Translations under genes and position numbers: made by a program
Notes under the pieces: generated by a model
Database searches by the model: none
Told to the model about the DNA's origin: nothing
Seen by the model: only the letters and a program-made list of their open reading frames with translations
From: Ascidia mentula
Lineage: Eukaryota; Chordata; Ascidiacea; Phlebobranchia; Ascidiidae
Reading direction: 5' to 3'
NCBI GenBank assembly: GCA_947561715.1
Contig: OX387198.1
Coordinates: 16,926,001-16,990,000 of the forward strand
Length of the DNA: 64,000 nucleotides
Shown: positions 11,601-22,945 of the stretch, one piece after another
Layout: each line of letters begins with the position of its first letter
How positions within the stretch are numbered: the stretch's first letter is position 1

Positions 11601-14600
11601 AGTGCCCTCCACCATACTTCATCGACCATGTCTGTTGAATCATTTTCTGCTGTAAGTTTGTGCATACACTTTCTAAATGCATCAAAAAAAATAAAAAAGC
11701 TCAAATTTTGTGGCACCAATGGCGAATGGCACAGTGAAAATTATGTGTAGAGTGGTAGACCTGCAGATAAGTTGCTTTGTAAATTTGGTCACCTTGGAAG
11801 CAAATAAAATCAACAACCAAAGATAAATAACTTAGACATAAATTCCAGATACTAATATGCTTATTGTAAAACAAATCAACATGATTTGTTATTTATCTGC
11901 AAGACAGTCATTTTGATTAGTTTTCGATTAAATGGTAAACTTATGTTTAGAACAAGAATGCTTATCACTATTGTGTTTATCACTGGGGTGGTGGAGTTTC
12001 ATCTCCAATCAAACTTCCTCTTCCACATTCTGACACACAGGTAAGTGTTTATACTTTGAACCTCAACTTTTTTCACAGAACATGACTTTTCATTTTGAAA
12101 GTTGTTGTTTGTGTTGAAAGTTTTTCAATTTTGTTTTGGATTAGATGATATTGTTACATTGTTGCATATTTTTGCGATTTGAAGTCAAAATATTTTGGAT
12201 TAAAACACCAAGGCTTCATTCTAGGACTAATAACAAATATCCATCATATATAAAATAATTTTGAAAAAACAGTTGTCGTATCAAAAATAATGCAAGAAAT
12301 TAGTTCTTCAGCATGTGTTTTCTTTGAAGAATTATGCTGTACATATGTTAAATTAAATCTTTTTTTTTTGGTGTGGAGGTTGTTCAAGCTGCAACCGGGC
12401 GAACCAAGAAAGCTTGCGTGACAGAAAATGGACGACTTATTGTGTGGGAGGTAACTTTTAATTTACACTATGTTCCTGCATGTTGTTTTTAACAGCAAAT
12501 GATATCATTAATATAAATACGAAAGTAAAATTTAAGGTATATACAGATTGAGAAAATATGCCTATCTGAGTAGTAATTTTGTTACATCTTTTCGCTGGGT
12601 ATACACATGCAATGATAAGATATTAAAATTTTGTCTACACTTCACTCACAATGATTTTCTGGGTCACCTACACAGTCTATTATGTTCATTATTTAGTAAA
12701 CTGTTCAATTCTCTTTGTTTCCAGGCAACAGCAAGTGCATCACTTCCCGGTGCTCTTGGTGACTCACAGAACATTCCTTCATTTGTTCCAAGATTCATGG
12801 AAGGACAATCAGGAGTCAGCCTTAAACAGTGAGTATATATTGTTTGCTGTAGTTGCATGTTTATTGTTTATGTTCATTAATTGCACTGTTTATAATGACT
12901 TACATCGATTTTAGTTTTCACAAAAATTCATAATTGAAGTGCACTAGTGTATTCTGAAAGTTAATACATGTTAAATAGTATGCTTTCAAATGTCGGAAGA
13001 TTTTCTTTCAACATGGTCACCTTTTTATGACAGCATAAACACTGTTTTTTTGCATAAAACATTTTCAGGGTTGTATGTGGTGACTTGCACACTGCCTGCC
13101 TGACAGATCGTGGAATTTTGATGACATTTGGAAGTGGAAGCAATGGCTGTCTTGGTCATGGAACATTGCACGACATTGATAAGGTAATCACATTTCTATA
13201 GACGAACCATATAAGATATTTGTATCTGCTTATACATGGTTTGATCTACACTTAGCCAACCATTGTTGAAAAGTTGCTGGGTTGCGAACTTCTTCAAATT
13301 GCCACTGGATCTTACCACATGTTGGCAGTAACGAGTGACAACGAGGTGTTTGCTTGGGGAAGAGGAGATAATGGTAACCTCTATCACCATTGTCATTATT
13401 TAATTACTTTTCTGTAACATAGTGTATGTTGTGTGTGCTTTCTCATATGGCATTGATTAAGTTAAGATTAAGCTTGTATGCTATGATATTTATTGGTTTA
13501 TTGTAGTTGCTCAAAAACTCAAATAAAGAATATAATTTTAAATTATTTCTCAGGCAGACTTGGACTAAGTTCAGATGAAATTCATGCATCGCCAACTTTG
13601 GTGGACATTCCAGAACAGATAGAACCACTGTCTGTTCATTGTGGTTCAGATTATTCCATGATTTTGACGAGAAGCAAAATGTTGCTTGCTTGTGGAAACA
13701 ACACACATAATAGGTATTGTGTATATATTTATGAACATGCATAATTATGTCACTGATGTACATATTTTTAATATGTTTGTGTCGTTAGGTTGGGTTTGGA
13801 TGTTATCCATGACAACAAGGTGTTAAAGCAAATTGATGAATCCGCTTGTTTCATTCCATTGCGATCTGAACCTCTGTCATTTGGTAATATTCAAAAAGTT
13901 GCTTTGGGAATGCAACATTCCTCTGTCATCACAGGTGGGGTTTTGAAAACACAATAAATGCTTATCTAACCCCCATATGTTGTCGTTGTAATTGAACACT
14001 TCTGGGTCATCTTTTGTGCTTGCCTAAAATATTGTCATTCAACAAGTAGAATGGAATAGTTTGAAACCGGTAATGACATGTTTTGTTCTTTTTTCCTTTA
14101 AAAAGTGTTTTTTGCAGGTTGACTTTTGGAGTGTAGGAATAAAAATTGCAAGACCCGAAAAGTAGTTACTGAACAGCACAGAATTTTGCATCCAATTGTT
14201 TTTTGTATTAGTTTGAGGTAATCTTGATTTTAATAATTTGCAGATGATGGACGATTATTCATGTTTGGAAATAACAATCATGGTCAACTTGGTGTTGCTC
14301 CAAATAAATCGAATGCATCTCGTATTCCCAATCAAGTAAAAATTGAATCTAATCCTGGGTAAGAAATAAAAAATCTAAAAATGGGGCTTATTATACAAAC
14401 CACACACAATGAGGATAGTAAAGGCAAAAATTTTGCAGCAAAACATTCACAGTGATCAACAAACACTCATAAATATTTCAGTACTTTTACTGAGATTTTG
14501 TGAAAACAAAATGTTTTACCGTTGTTGTTTTTAGTAAAGTTTTTAGTGAATTCAGCTAATTATGTGCCAGGTAAATGTGGGTATTTTGGGTAAATTTCAA

Positions 14601-15147
14601 AAGATATTCAGTTGTGCGAAACCTAGTCTCAATATTCACATACGGCAGAATTCTTAAGCATATTTGAATACGAATATTATACCAATTATCCCACATGCAA
14701 TGTTCAAAATTTCATTTTAATCAATAGTGTTTGGATTGGGTCGACATATTTGTTCAGTTAGTTTATTTATTGTGGCGTGAGGAAAATGTTGTTACGTTTT
14801 CCAATACTTTTTTCAACTAAGATTCAACAGACTTTTCGAATTATGCAGGAACGTTGACAGTTATTTTCCCTTAAAAAAGACAATGAAATATTTATTTGGT
14901 CAATATTTTCAGATTCATGTTCGTTGGTTGCGGGGGAACTTTTACTGTGGCGGCAACCAACGATTCAAAATTATATTCATGGGGTAAACCATCACGTGGT
15001 CAACTAGGTCGACCCAGTTCGTCGTCAAGGACCTCCCATGACCCCCAAGAAGTGACCCCACATAACCTCCCGGTTGATATGTCGGTCGTATCATTATCTG
15101 CAAGTCATGGCAACACACTACTTGTTGTCTCAGGTTGGAACCCATGA
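8678..15147 (+). CDS. NEK8: NIMA-related kinase 8, 17 exons
   Basis: Ciliary kinase of the inversin compartment. Exons by GT-AG sites: 8678-8724, 9134-9257, 9464-9548, 9615-9667, 9728-9904, 10513-10644, 10837-11045, 11552-11651, 11951-12040, 12379-12450, 12725-12828, 13069-13183, 13256-13373, 13554-13713, 13789-13934, 14244-14358, 14913-15147. They sum to 2082 nt, 693 residues; human NEK8 has 692. The kinase domain fills residues 1-260: loop GKGAFG, catalytic Lys33, HRDLKTQN with Asp128, DFG at 147, then [12 protein letters not shown]1-type repeats fill about 310-690, with family strings such as [15 protein letters not shown] and [17 protein letters not shown] 8678 ([11 protein letters not shown]) matches the human start; an in-frame ATG at 8657 would add seven residues. 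Introns 5 and 7 each contain a hammerhead-bearing mobile element. No frameshift or stop was met. Confidence 0.96.
10031..10361. mobile_element. Hammerhead-bearing inverted element, copy in NEK8 intron 5
   Basis: A 331-bp insertion flanked by the direct repeat AAATTAAATTAA at 10019-10030 and 10362-10373, read as its target duplication. The left end carries a minus-strand hammerhead ribozyme. The right end carries, on the plus strand, only the 3' half of the same motif (GAAA, stem III and TGCAGC), so the ends look like a 30-bp terminal inverted repeat. The centre has a second short hairpin (GCTAG/CTAGC). There is no coding capacity. It lies wholly inside intron 5 and should be removed by splicing. 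Confidence 0.75.
10033..10090 (-). ncRNA. Type I hammerhead ribozyme motif
   Basis: Read on the minus strand: the stem I strand CCTGCA, the core CTGATGA, stem II GACATTACAGGTC (three outer pairs, one inner mismatch), GAAA, a stem III hairpin of about ten pairs with two mismatches, and TC before TGCAGC. Stem I pairs five of six positions. All core nucleotides known to be needed for cleavage are present. It is antisense to NEK8, so cleavage would act on the element's own minus-strand transcript, not on NEK8 pre-mRNA. Confidence 0.75.
11054..11444. mobile_element. Hammerhead-bearing inverted element, copy in NEK8 intron 7
   Basis: Flanked by AAGTAAGTTC at 11044-11053 and 11445-11454. This repeat includes the intron 7 splice donor itself, so the insertion duplicated the donor. 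Both ends carry the hammerhead unit, giving a terminal inverted repeat of about 75 bp (11081-11155 against 11370-11443). The left, minus-strand unit (11091-11148) has CTGATAA in place of CTGATGA, a change at the catalytic G8 position, so it is probably dead. The right unit is intact and listed separately. The centre resembles the copy at 10031. A 27-bp block with an A7 run occurs both at the left edge and just inside the right repeat. Confidence 0.75.
11376..11433 (+). ncRNA. Type I hammerhead ribozyme motif, intact core
   Basis: The stem I strand GCTGCA, the core CTGATGA, stem II GACCTCACAGGTC (five pairs, CAC loop or smaller), GAAA, a stem III hairpin, and the cleavage triplet GTC followed by TGCAGC, which pairs all six positions of stem I. 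Predicted cleavage follows 11427. It is in the sense direction of NEK8, so an active ribozyme would cut within intron 7 of the pre-mRNA; cutting inside an intron need not harm splicing if it is slow. Confidence 0.8.
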
Positions 15148-16402
15148 GTTAATTTTAGATAAGAGTGTGGTTGAACGCAGCGGAAAGTTTTTTGTCTCTT
15201 AACATTCTCCATGAGTTTCTGTATGTTTTTAATGATATCCGTGGCAGGGGCAACCGCACAGGTGTAAAATGTCATGATCAGCAAAAATGTGGTTTTCAGA
15301 TACCAGCAATTACGTTAACATGTTTTGATATTATATTGCGACACGAATTCCAATTCAAATTGCACTCTTCCGTCGTATGATGGCTACCGTCACAGATGCG
15401 CTGTCGAGGGAGACACAGAACTTTTGATGTTTATTAATTTTTAGCTGACTACGCCTATAAAATACATTATAAAAAAATGTAACAACAGACTCCTGACAAC
15501 CGATTCCCTGATAACCGCGAAAGATGCATATAGCCAAATATATTTACCTCACACAAAAGCCAATAGATTTTACCCAGAAAACAAATTTTCCCAAAATGTA
15601 ATAACACTGAATAAAGCCAGTGAGGGTTAGAAAGTGGGGCCGTATAGAAAACGACGAACATGGGTGCAAGAGCATCAACAAAATAATACGATTTTTTTAT
15701 TCAAAGGATCGGAACCAAGCGTGGAGACGAAATTTCGCAATAGTTGGGATACCAACATGTGGAGAGAGGAAGGAAAAAAGGCTTCCTCGCCCAGATAACC
15801 TTACCTACCTTTATTACCTTTTTAGTACATGTGTTACCTGCAATTGAACCATATGTGCTCTCCTGTTTCCATTTTGCACTTAGAAAGTTAAGGTTCTATT
15901 TTCTACCTTTTCGTCCTTTCTATTCGATTATTGACAAACACTATTAGTGCCGCGTTTTAATAAAGAAATACAAATTTTAAGTTTGAAGTTGACTCAAAGA
16001 TTCTTTTGGATTGAAGAAAAGCTTTCCCTATATTTACGATGCAACAAAAGCACATCAGAAGAAACCCGCTTTCCTTGTCGAAATAGGTTGATAAATTTCA
16101 AATATAAAGATTCCGTTAAAATGACACTGTTTCAATTTTCCCATTGTGAGTTCCCAACGCTAAAATAAGAGGATTATCTGTGGGCCTTTCTGCAAGAACG
16201 CCATTTACCCAAAATAAAAAGGTTTGCACGTTATTGCAACTGGCTAAATTCTTACCTTCGAATTTGCGAATGCTGGACTACATATGGGATAAAGCCTCAG
16301 GGTGTCTAAAAGTGACCATACGTGGCTTGCGCCATTGGTTTGAAATTGTGTTGCACATGGTTAGGACAAAGTTTTCGATTAAAGCTTTTTAAGTTTACAA
16401 GT
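15148..16402. other. Spacer after NEK8, nothing recognised
   Basis: Holds the NEK8 3' untranslated region and AT-rich spacer. Open frames of 60-75 codons occur on both strands but show no recognisable motif, no splice-linked partner and no codon signal. Confidence 0.5.
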
Positions 16403-17600
16403 AGGGGAAAGTCGTGTAATTTGGACCCTGCGTGTAATTTGGTTTACCCGTTTTTTTTAAAATATACGCTAGATGGCGAAAAATCTTTTGTACAGCTTGA
16501 AAGAAGACCCGATAAAACGGGAAAAGCAGACGAGTTGAAACTGTGCGCAGTACTGCCCGGTAGTTAGAAGAGGAATTGTAAAAAATCTCCAATTGATATT
16601 TGTTTTAAAAATTAAACTGTTAGTGATTATCTCCCTACTGTGTATTGCAAATCCAGCTGGGCATGGTTTTTGCGTTATATAACTGTAACTGCTTTCGGTA
16701 TATTAAGCCCAATCTACTACTGCTTCTCAAGAGTAAAGTAGAGTAGGTACAAAAAATGTGTTGATAGTGTGTAATTTGGACCCCTATGATGTGTGTAATT
16801 TGGACTGGGCATTAAATATGTCAACACGAGAGTCTAGAAAATCTAGGAATGTATCTGAATTGGTCGGAAGAGGCAATGCAACTGAGTAATAAAGTCAGTT
16901 ACTGAAGGAAAATTAGGCAAAGACCTATAATGTACCAAAAACCACATTAAGGAGACATGTTGAAGGCAAAAATATGCATGCTGTGGCCTCCAAGAAACAC
17001 ATAGGAATGTGCACAGACCAGACCTTCCCGAAGATTTAGAACATCAACTGGTTGAACATGTCTGCAGCTCTTCAATTATTATGGCTTTTTTGCATAACAT
17101 TGTAGTTGTTTTCAATGGTTGTAATGTTTTTTGCTTTGAATATCTTTATTTTATGGTATTGTTTTGCAGTGTTCAAGTTTGTTTGTCATTTTTAGTTATT
17201 TTACTGTTTCATATTTTAGAAATACTGTTTAATAAAACATATGAGCTCAAATTAAATATTGTGGAAATGTACAAAAAATTGTGACAATGTTTTTTGTGTA
17301 AGGTTGTCATTACTTTTTAGCAACTTAGTGAAAGAGAAATCACATATGGATTGTGAGTGGTCCAATTTACACACACTACTGGTCCAAATTACACACCGAG
17401 TGTGTAAATTGGACCACTCGGTCCAAAATTTTTAATTACTAATTATTCCCTACATGATAACAACTAGAATCTGATTTTTTGCTTGACAATAGTTTGGGTG
17501 ATAACATACCAAATCGTGTCAATAACTCTTCTGATCAACTACTATATTTTTTTTATTGGGGTTTTAACTTAAGTGGTCCAAATTACACGACTTTCTGTTT
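16403..17600. mobile_element. Decayed pogo-like DNA transposon
   Basis: A terminal inverted repeat with AAAGTCGTGTAATTTGGACC is present at 16408-16427 and inverted at 17575-17594. The GTGTAATTTGGACC word recurs inside, near 16432, 16768 and 16787, and inverted or palindromic near 17366-17420, as if marking repeated transposase-binding sites. At about 16930-17060 a broken frame encodes NVPKTTLRRHVEGKN and, after a frame change, LPEDLEHQLVEHV. These resemble the psq-type helix-turn-helix region at the N-terminus of pogo/Tigger transposases. The DDE catalytic domain is missing, so this is a non-autonomous remnant. Confidence 0.7.
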
Positions 17601-19288
17601 TATACTGTTTTATTTGCCGCCAAAAAGGAAGAGAACGAACTGTACTGGACTACTGGTGGAACGCAAAGACCTAAAAAAATAGTGCTGCTGCGAGGAAGTT
17701 TTTTTTGAAACTCCATGAGATTAAGATATGTGGAACCAAACTTTATGATATAAATCCTTTTAGTTTCAAAGCCGGCTGAAACAATTGTCACATAATTATT
17801 GAGCTAATTATCAAATTTTTAAATTTCCAAAAGACGTGCCCAAAGCGCAAGGTGCAAATGCGCCCAAAGCGCAAGGTGCAAAAAAAGCGAGACAACACGC
17901 CCAATTGGGCGTAAAAGTGCCCGACTGGCAACACTGGTCTTCCGATAATCAAGAACAAATAAGCCTCGGCTTTGTGACGTCACAGTGACAAATTTTAGTG
18001 TGGTGTTTGTGTAAAACCTTGTGCAGACCTTTGAGGTAACGTAATCTGTGGATTCTCCTATGTTTGAAACTATTCGATATATGCAATATAAAGCGCCTTC
18101 TCCAATGTAAACAATGCATTTTTTCGACGCGAGCGCCTTGTGTGAAAAAACGTTAGATGTAATAGCGCCCCTTTGTGTCGATCTGACGTCATTTTCGGCG
18201 CTGGTTTAAAATTTTGGAATTTGTTGTTGCTCTTTGCTTTTGTTGCGAAGCGTGTCTTTTGTTTGAAGAAAGACGGATTGTGTGGTGCATTGTTGTATCT
18301 AAACTTAAGCTTTTTATAAAACTTGTACTGCCGGTAATTGGTGCTTATTCGAACTTTAAAGACATTATTTGCAAGATGTACGGTTTGTCTAAAAGAAGTT
18401 GTTGAAGACGTCAACTTGACGTAATGCGACATTTGTGCTCGTTCTAATATTTATATTTGTGCTTATATATTACTTTCATATCCAGGAAAATTTGTCTGGA
18501 AGACAATAGACATTGCTGTATCGATGTCCATGATTGGAAAGTTCGAAATTTGCGTGCAAAATGTTTTAGATTAAAAATGCTAACATCGACAAAAATTAAT
18601 GGACAGGGGCTGGGCTGATGTTTAAGAACTTTACCACGTCTGTTTAACTTGATATATACAATTTATACAAATAACATAGAGTTATGTGAAAAAGTTGTAT
18701 TTGTTTTTGTCCTGTCCTATAGACCCTGTTGGAAAAAAAAGTCGTGCGCAGAGGATCAATCCACTTTTGCAAAAATTTACTGCTGACCCATGCAATAAAA
18801 ATTAGTTACTGAAAAGCACCAAAGAGAGTGGTATTCTTACTGCCAGGCATCGTAATTTTTAAAAACTGTTCTTCAGAAAAAACACCAAAGATCTTTTATC
18901 ATATCAGACTGGATGTGGATCCTGTGAACAAAAATATAAGTTTCTTTATTAGGTTACCTCTCAAAAACGCTGGTTGGCTTCTGCATAATATACATATATT
19001 TTGTTATAGACCCGCTCTACTGTAAATACACATCGAAACCTTTTCCGGTGTAACGATATATCTAAAACTGAAATATAATAATCCACATAATTACATAGAG
19101 TGAGTTATGCCTAAATATGCATATCTTGACAGTCATCATGTGCAAAAAAACTTCCTCATGCAACTTATGAACTTTCCAATCTGGTATCCAGACAGTGGCA
19201 GTTGTGTTACTTCGCATGCATACAATTTTATTTCTTTGAGATAAATACGTCATTGTCTTCACTTGTAAGTATATATTGTTTTTTTCAG
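17601..19288. other. Spacer before Aurora kinase, nothing recognised
   Basis: No supported gene. A short direct repeat (GCCCAAAGCGCAAGGTGCAAA) occurs twice near 17840-17882. The right end has a polypyrimidine tract and AG (ending near 19288) that could be the acceptor of a 5'-untranslated intron or a trans-splice site for the kinase gene. Confidence 0.45.
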
Positions 19289-19354
19289 ATTACTTTTAGG
19301 TTTTTCATTTCTATTCATCAAGCACTGTCATTAAGTTATTATTCTGACTGAAAC

Positions 19355-20278
19355 ATGAGTTCGTCCAGCAACATTCCTATGAGTGAAACCATCAACAAAT
19401 CCAAAGAAAACAAACCCCCATCAAAACCTATGGAAAAGAAGCCAGAGAAAAAGGAATGGTCTTTAAAAAATTTTGATATTGGTAAACCCCTCGGCCGTGG
19501 AAAATTTGGAAGTGTTTATCTTGCCCGAGAGCGTGAAAGTAAATTCATTGTGGCTCTTAAAGTTTTGTTCAAATCTCAGTTGGTGAAAAGCAATGTGGAG
19601 CACCAACTTCGCAGAGAAATTGAAATTCAATCTCATTTAAGGCATCCTCATATTCTTAGATTGTATGGCTACTTCCATGATGACACAAGGGTTTATCTGA
19701 TTCTTGAATATGCCCCAAGGGGTGAAATGTTTAAAGAACTTACAAAACAAGGACGATTTTCAGAAGAGCTTACAGCAACATACATTGCTGAGCTGGCAGA
19801 TGCACTAAAATACTGTCACAGCAAAAATGTCATTCATCGTGATATCAAGCCTGAAAACCTGCTCATGGGTCTTCGTGGTGAATTAAAAATTGCCGACTTT
19901 GGCTGGTCTGTGCATGCTCCATCTTCCAAGAGGCAGACACTTTGTGGCACCCTAGATTATTTGCCCCCAGAAATGGTTGAAGGTCACAACCATGATGCAG
20001 GGGTTGATCTTTGGACCCTGGGAATTTTGTGCTATGAGTTTTTGGTTGGCAAACCTCCTTTTGAGTCACAATCCAGCCAAGAAACCTACGGTAGAATCAC
20101 CAAGCTGAAATACACCTTTCCAAATCATGTGTCAGAGGGTGCAAAAGATTTAATCCGCAAACTCCTCCAGAGAAATCCACGACACAGACTTCCTCTGGAT
20201 GAAGTTATGGCTCATGAATGGATCAAAGCAAATGCAAAAGTTCACAAATTTGGCCCAGACGGTCGACCATTGTACTAA
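19355..20278 (+). CDS. Aurora-family mitotic kinase, intronless
   Basis: Serine/threonine kinase of chromosome segregation, 307 residues in one uninterrupted frame. The short basic N-terminal extension (about 40 residues) is unlike the long Aurora A tail. The kinase domain starts at [20 protein letters not shown]. It has Lys69 in [12 protein letters not shown] with Asp163, [10 protein letters not shown] from 181, the activation-loop threonine in QTLCGT (195), and [10 protein letters not shown]. The strings [16 protein letters not shown] and [16 protein letters not shown] are closer to Aurora B/C, although invertebrates may have a single Aurora or independent duplicates, so I give no symbol. 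Absence of introns in a window of intron-rich genes could mean an old retrocopy or lineage-specific intron loss. All catalytic residues are present, so it looks functional. A candidate AATAAA lies near 20578. Confidence 0.93.
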   Translation: MSSSSNIPMSETINKSKENKPPSKPMEKKPEKKEWSLKNFDIGKPLGRGKFGSVYLARERESKFIVALKVLFKSQLVKSNVEHQLRREIEIQSHLRHPHILRLYGYFHDDTRVYLILEYAPRGEMFKELTKQGRFSEELTATYIAELADALKYCHSKNVIHRDIKPENLLMGLRGELKIADFGWSVHAPSSKRQTLCGTLDYLPPEMVEGHNHDAGVDLWTLGILCYEFLVGKPPFESQSSQETYGRITKLKYTFPNHVSEGAKDLIRKLLQRNPRHRLPLDEVMAHEWIKANAKVHKFGPDGRPLY

Positions 20279-20577
20279 CATTTTCATTCTGAGCTTCACA
20301 TGTAAATACAATTTGTACTTTCCTGGAAACTTGGTTGTTTCTTTCGAATATTATGCTCACTCAATTCTACTTTGTATCTCGATATGGTTTATGTAAATAC
20401 TTTTTTCATTGTTCTCCAACATAACCTGCCACTCTTTTACATACTAGAAGCAAGTTACACCAGAATGTTGTGACAACCACACACACAAATTGAAAAGAAA
20501 AACATACATGTATAAATGTTATGAATGCAAAAATCTTATTATTTTTCCTTTATTAGCATTTCTTAAAATCGGAAAAA

Positions 20578-20583
20578 AAATAA
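20578..20583 (+). terminator. Candidate polyadenylation signal of the Aurora gene
   Basis: AATAAA about 300 bp after the stop codon, within an AT-rich 3' flank. It is the first canonical hexamer on the plus strand that I noticed downstream of this gene. Confidence 0.4.
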
Positions 20584-20599
20584 ACTTCACTTCTCTATA

Positions 20600-21589
20600 T
20601 TTCGATCGAGTATAGTCCGACCGATTTAGCATGTTACACAGGGCATTCCTGTGTGGATACATAAAAAACACATGCTATGGTGAACACAGTGGTCGGCCAG
20701 CAGTAGCGCATTTCAAAAGCCTTATCACAGCGTGGGTCTTCGGCTACCAATACCAGTGGAAACATCTTTACCTCGAGAGTCTGCAAATCTGCATACAAAT
20801 AGTGTTTGAAATACGCCAATAGTTTTGTCGCTTCGTAGAGATATAAACAACATCCTTAATCGCCTGAGAAGTCTGAAATCTCCACCTAGTGGCAGCCGAC
20901 GTCACTACACTCCATCCAAACCTACGCAGGGACTTCATGTGACAACAAAACAAAAAAATACTATAAAACCCCTCTGAATTCTGTAGTGACGTAATAACTC
21001 TTACAATTTGGGTTAAATTGTGCCACAAAATGTTGAAACCTTAAGTGTCACTTCACGGTATAAAGGTTACGTAGCACTGCCCTAACCGAACGTACGGACA
21101 ATGTTACCCGACCACATCAAGTAGATCTCGACTGAAAGTGGTTGGTTGTACTGCAACGAACTTACAGTTACCAAGCTAAATTATAAAGCAGATCCTGTTT
21201 CACTTATGAACCGTTAAGTGCTGGTTTATGTTATAGTGTTAAATGTTTCCTCTGCTCTGGCGTTTGGTCATTTTATTCTGATTCTTTTCTATACGAGATC
21301 CAATGCGATGCTAGTAAAGTTACTGACCGTTGACTAAGTTAAAGTGTTTAGCAGCACTTGGAATTAATAGGAATTGATTTCAGGGGCTTCAATAACATCA
21401 ATAAAGAAATACAATGAAAAGAATGTTTTTTTTTTTGTACATCGTTGGTGTGATGCAAACAACACCAAATTTCTTTGACCACGTTATAACGCAAAGCATT
21501 TGTTAGCATTGCAGGGGTTGCAATATACACGTGTATCACGGCGAATGCCATGCTTGCTGCACATTCGATATCTTTTTTTTGGAGAGGTT
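20600..21589. other. Spacer, nothing recognised
   Basis: No gene, RNA or known repeat could be supported. Short open frames on both strands lack motifs. Confidence 0.4.
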
Positions 21590-22945
21590 GCCTGAATGAA
21601 GCCAGCAGTTCAGCCAATCGTGTCTTGTGAAAGTGATAACAATTTGCATATTGGGAAAACTAACTTCAACTGGAATCACGTGATGTTAAGCGGGATGACG
21701 AATTTTTCGCGTTAAACAGAACCATAAGGCGTTATGGACTGCAATATCCATCAACTAGATACTAGAAAATAACTTTCCTGGTCTTCTTCACGCTTTTTTT
21801 GGTACCGAGATATCAGGAGATCATTTGATCCACATGGTCAACATTTGCCATATACTGAAATGACCTTGTTTGGTAACGCGCGTTTCCAGTGTCCATGTGT
21901 AGTGAATGCCATTGATCTCAGACTCGTCTCTGAGTAATGCGAATATCATTTCCTTCAATGTTTTATTTTCTAGACTGTATATATCCATATCCCAGCAATA
22001 TCAAGTCACATTACGCCTTTGATGCCGCATACTTTGTAGGTTTTATCCTTAAACTCTAGTCTGCTAAGATAGTCTGCATACTTTAACGTCAATAGCGATG
22101 TAATCACCAAATCAGTACAATTCCTTCCAACTAGCGTCAAGCGAGCTATACACAGGTATTATATGTCTAAGTATATCTGTGCTGTGCAACCATCGGGGAT
22201 TAAAGAATTTACATTTGAAGTAAAGGTATGTTGTTGAGAGCTGCAGGGTGTACACGCTGTTTCGACCTGTAAGGTCTCATCAAGTTATGTTCTGATAAGT
22301 AGAAAACTATCCCTAGGCATACATTGGCCGAAGAACGGGTTGTGTATTGTCGGATCTAACGATCAAAGGCACCTTTGTGTCCACGACATCTGTGTTCAGA
22401 CAAAGCCAAAATACACCTCAAATTTCTCTCTCGAAATTGGTTTCCATCTTGACGCCTCGAATTGCGGGAAAACACTGCGCTAGATAAATGTTGATATATC
22501 AGTTTGTAATAGTTGCGATGTGATCCAACAAGGTATTTAAAATGGAGATTATTTATATTCGTAGGGAGACTGGGTTACTTATTGCCGCTGTCCTTGATTT
22601 CTAATGTAAACCCATAAGGTGTGAGGCGCCTTCAAGCGTCATCACACTTCTATTGCTTTCGTTACCTCGTAACGTTGGTGTAGATTACCTGCATTGACGT
22701 TGACGGTCTGTTTTCGTCTGTATTACATCGACTTCGCTTTTACAGCGAGAGATACCAATCCGACCCTTCGTCTACATCGCTTGCTTTCATAATTTGTCCA
22801 AGCACATTTAGTGCTGTTCACTGCAATGTGCCGTAATTTTTCTTCGCTCTGTTTTCAGTCATACTCAAGCTTGTCATGCTTCAATGCTCACAAAGAGAAA
22901 CACATCACGGGTTTCCTTCGGTTGCATGTACTGCTCCTGTCTCCC
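21590..22945. repeat. Duplicated unit U, copy 1
   Basis: The same sequence recurs at 26790-27625 plus 29040-29896 (copy 2, split by a Harbinger element) and at 45705-47006 (copy 3). Shared landmarks include CTGAAAGTGATA, ATCATTTGATCCACATGG, ACTGTATATATCCATA, TGCGCTAGATAAATG and GTCATGCTTCAATGCT. At 22240-22285 it contains a decayed minus-strand hammerhead unit: the core C is changed to T in TTGATGA, and the cleavage site is lost. I find no protein domain in the unit. Confidence 0.7.
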
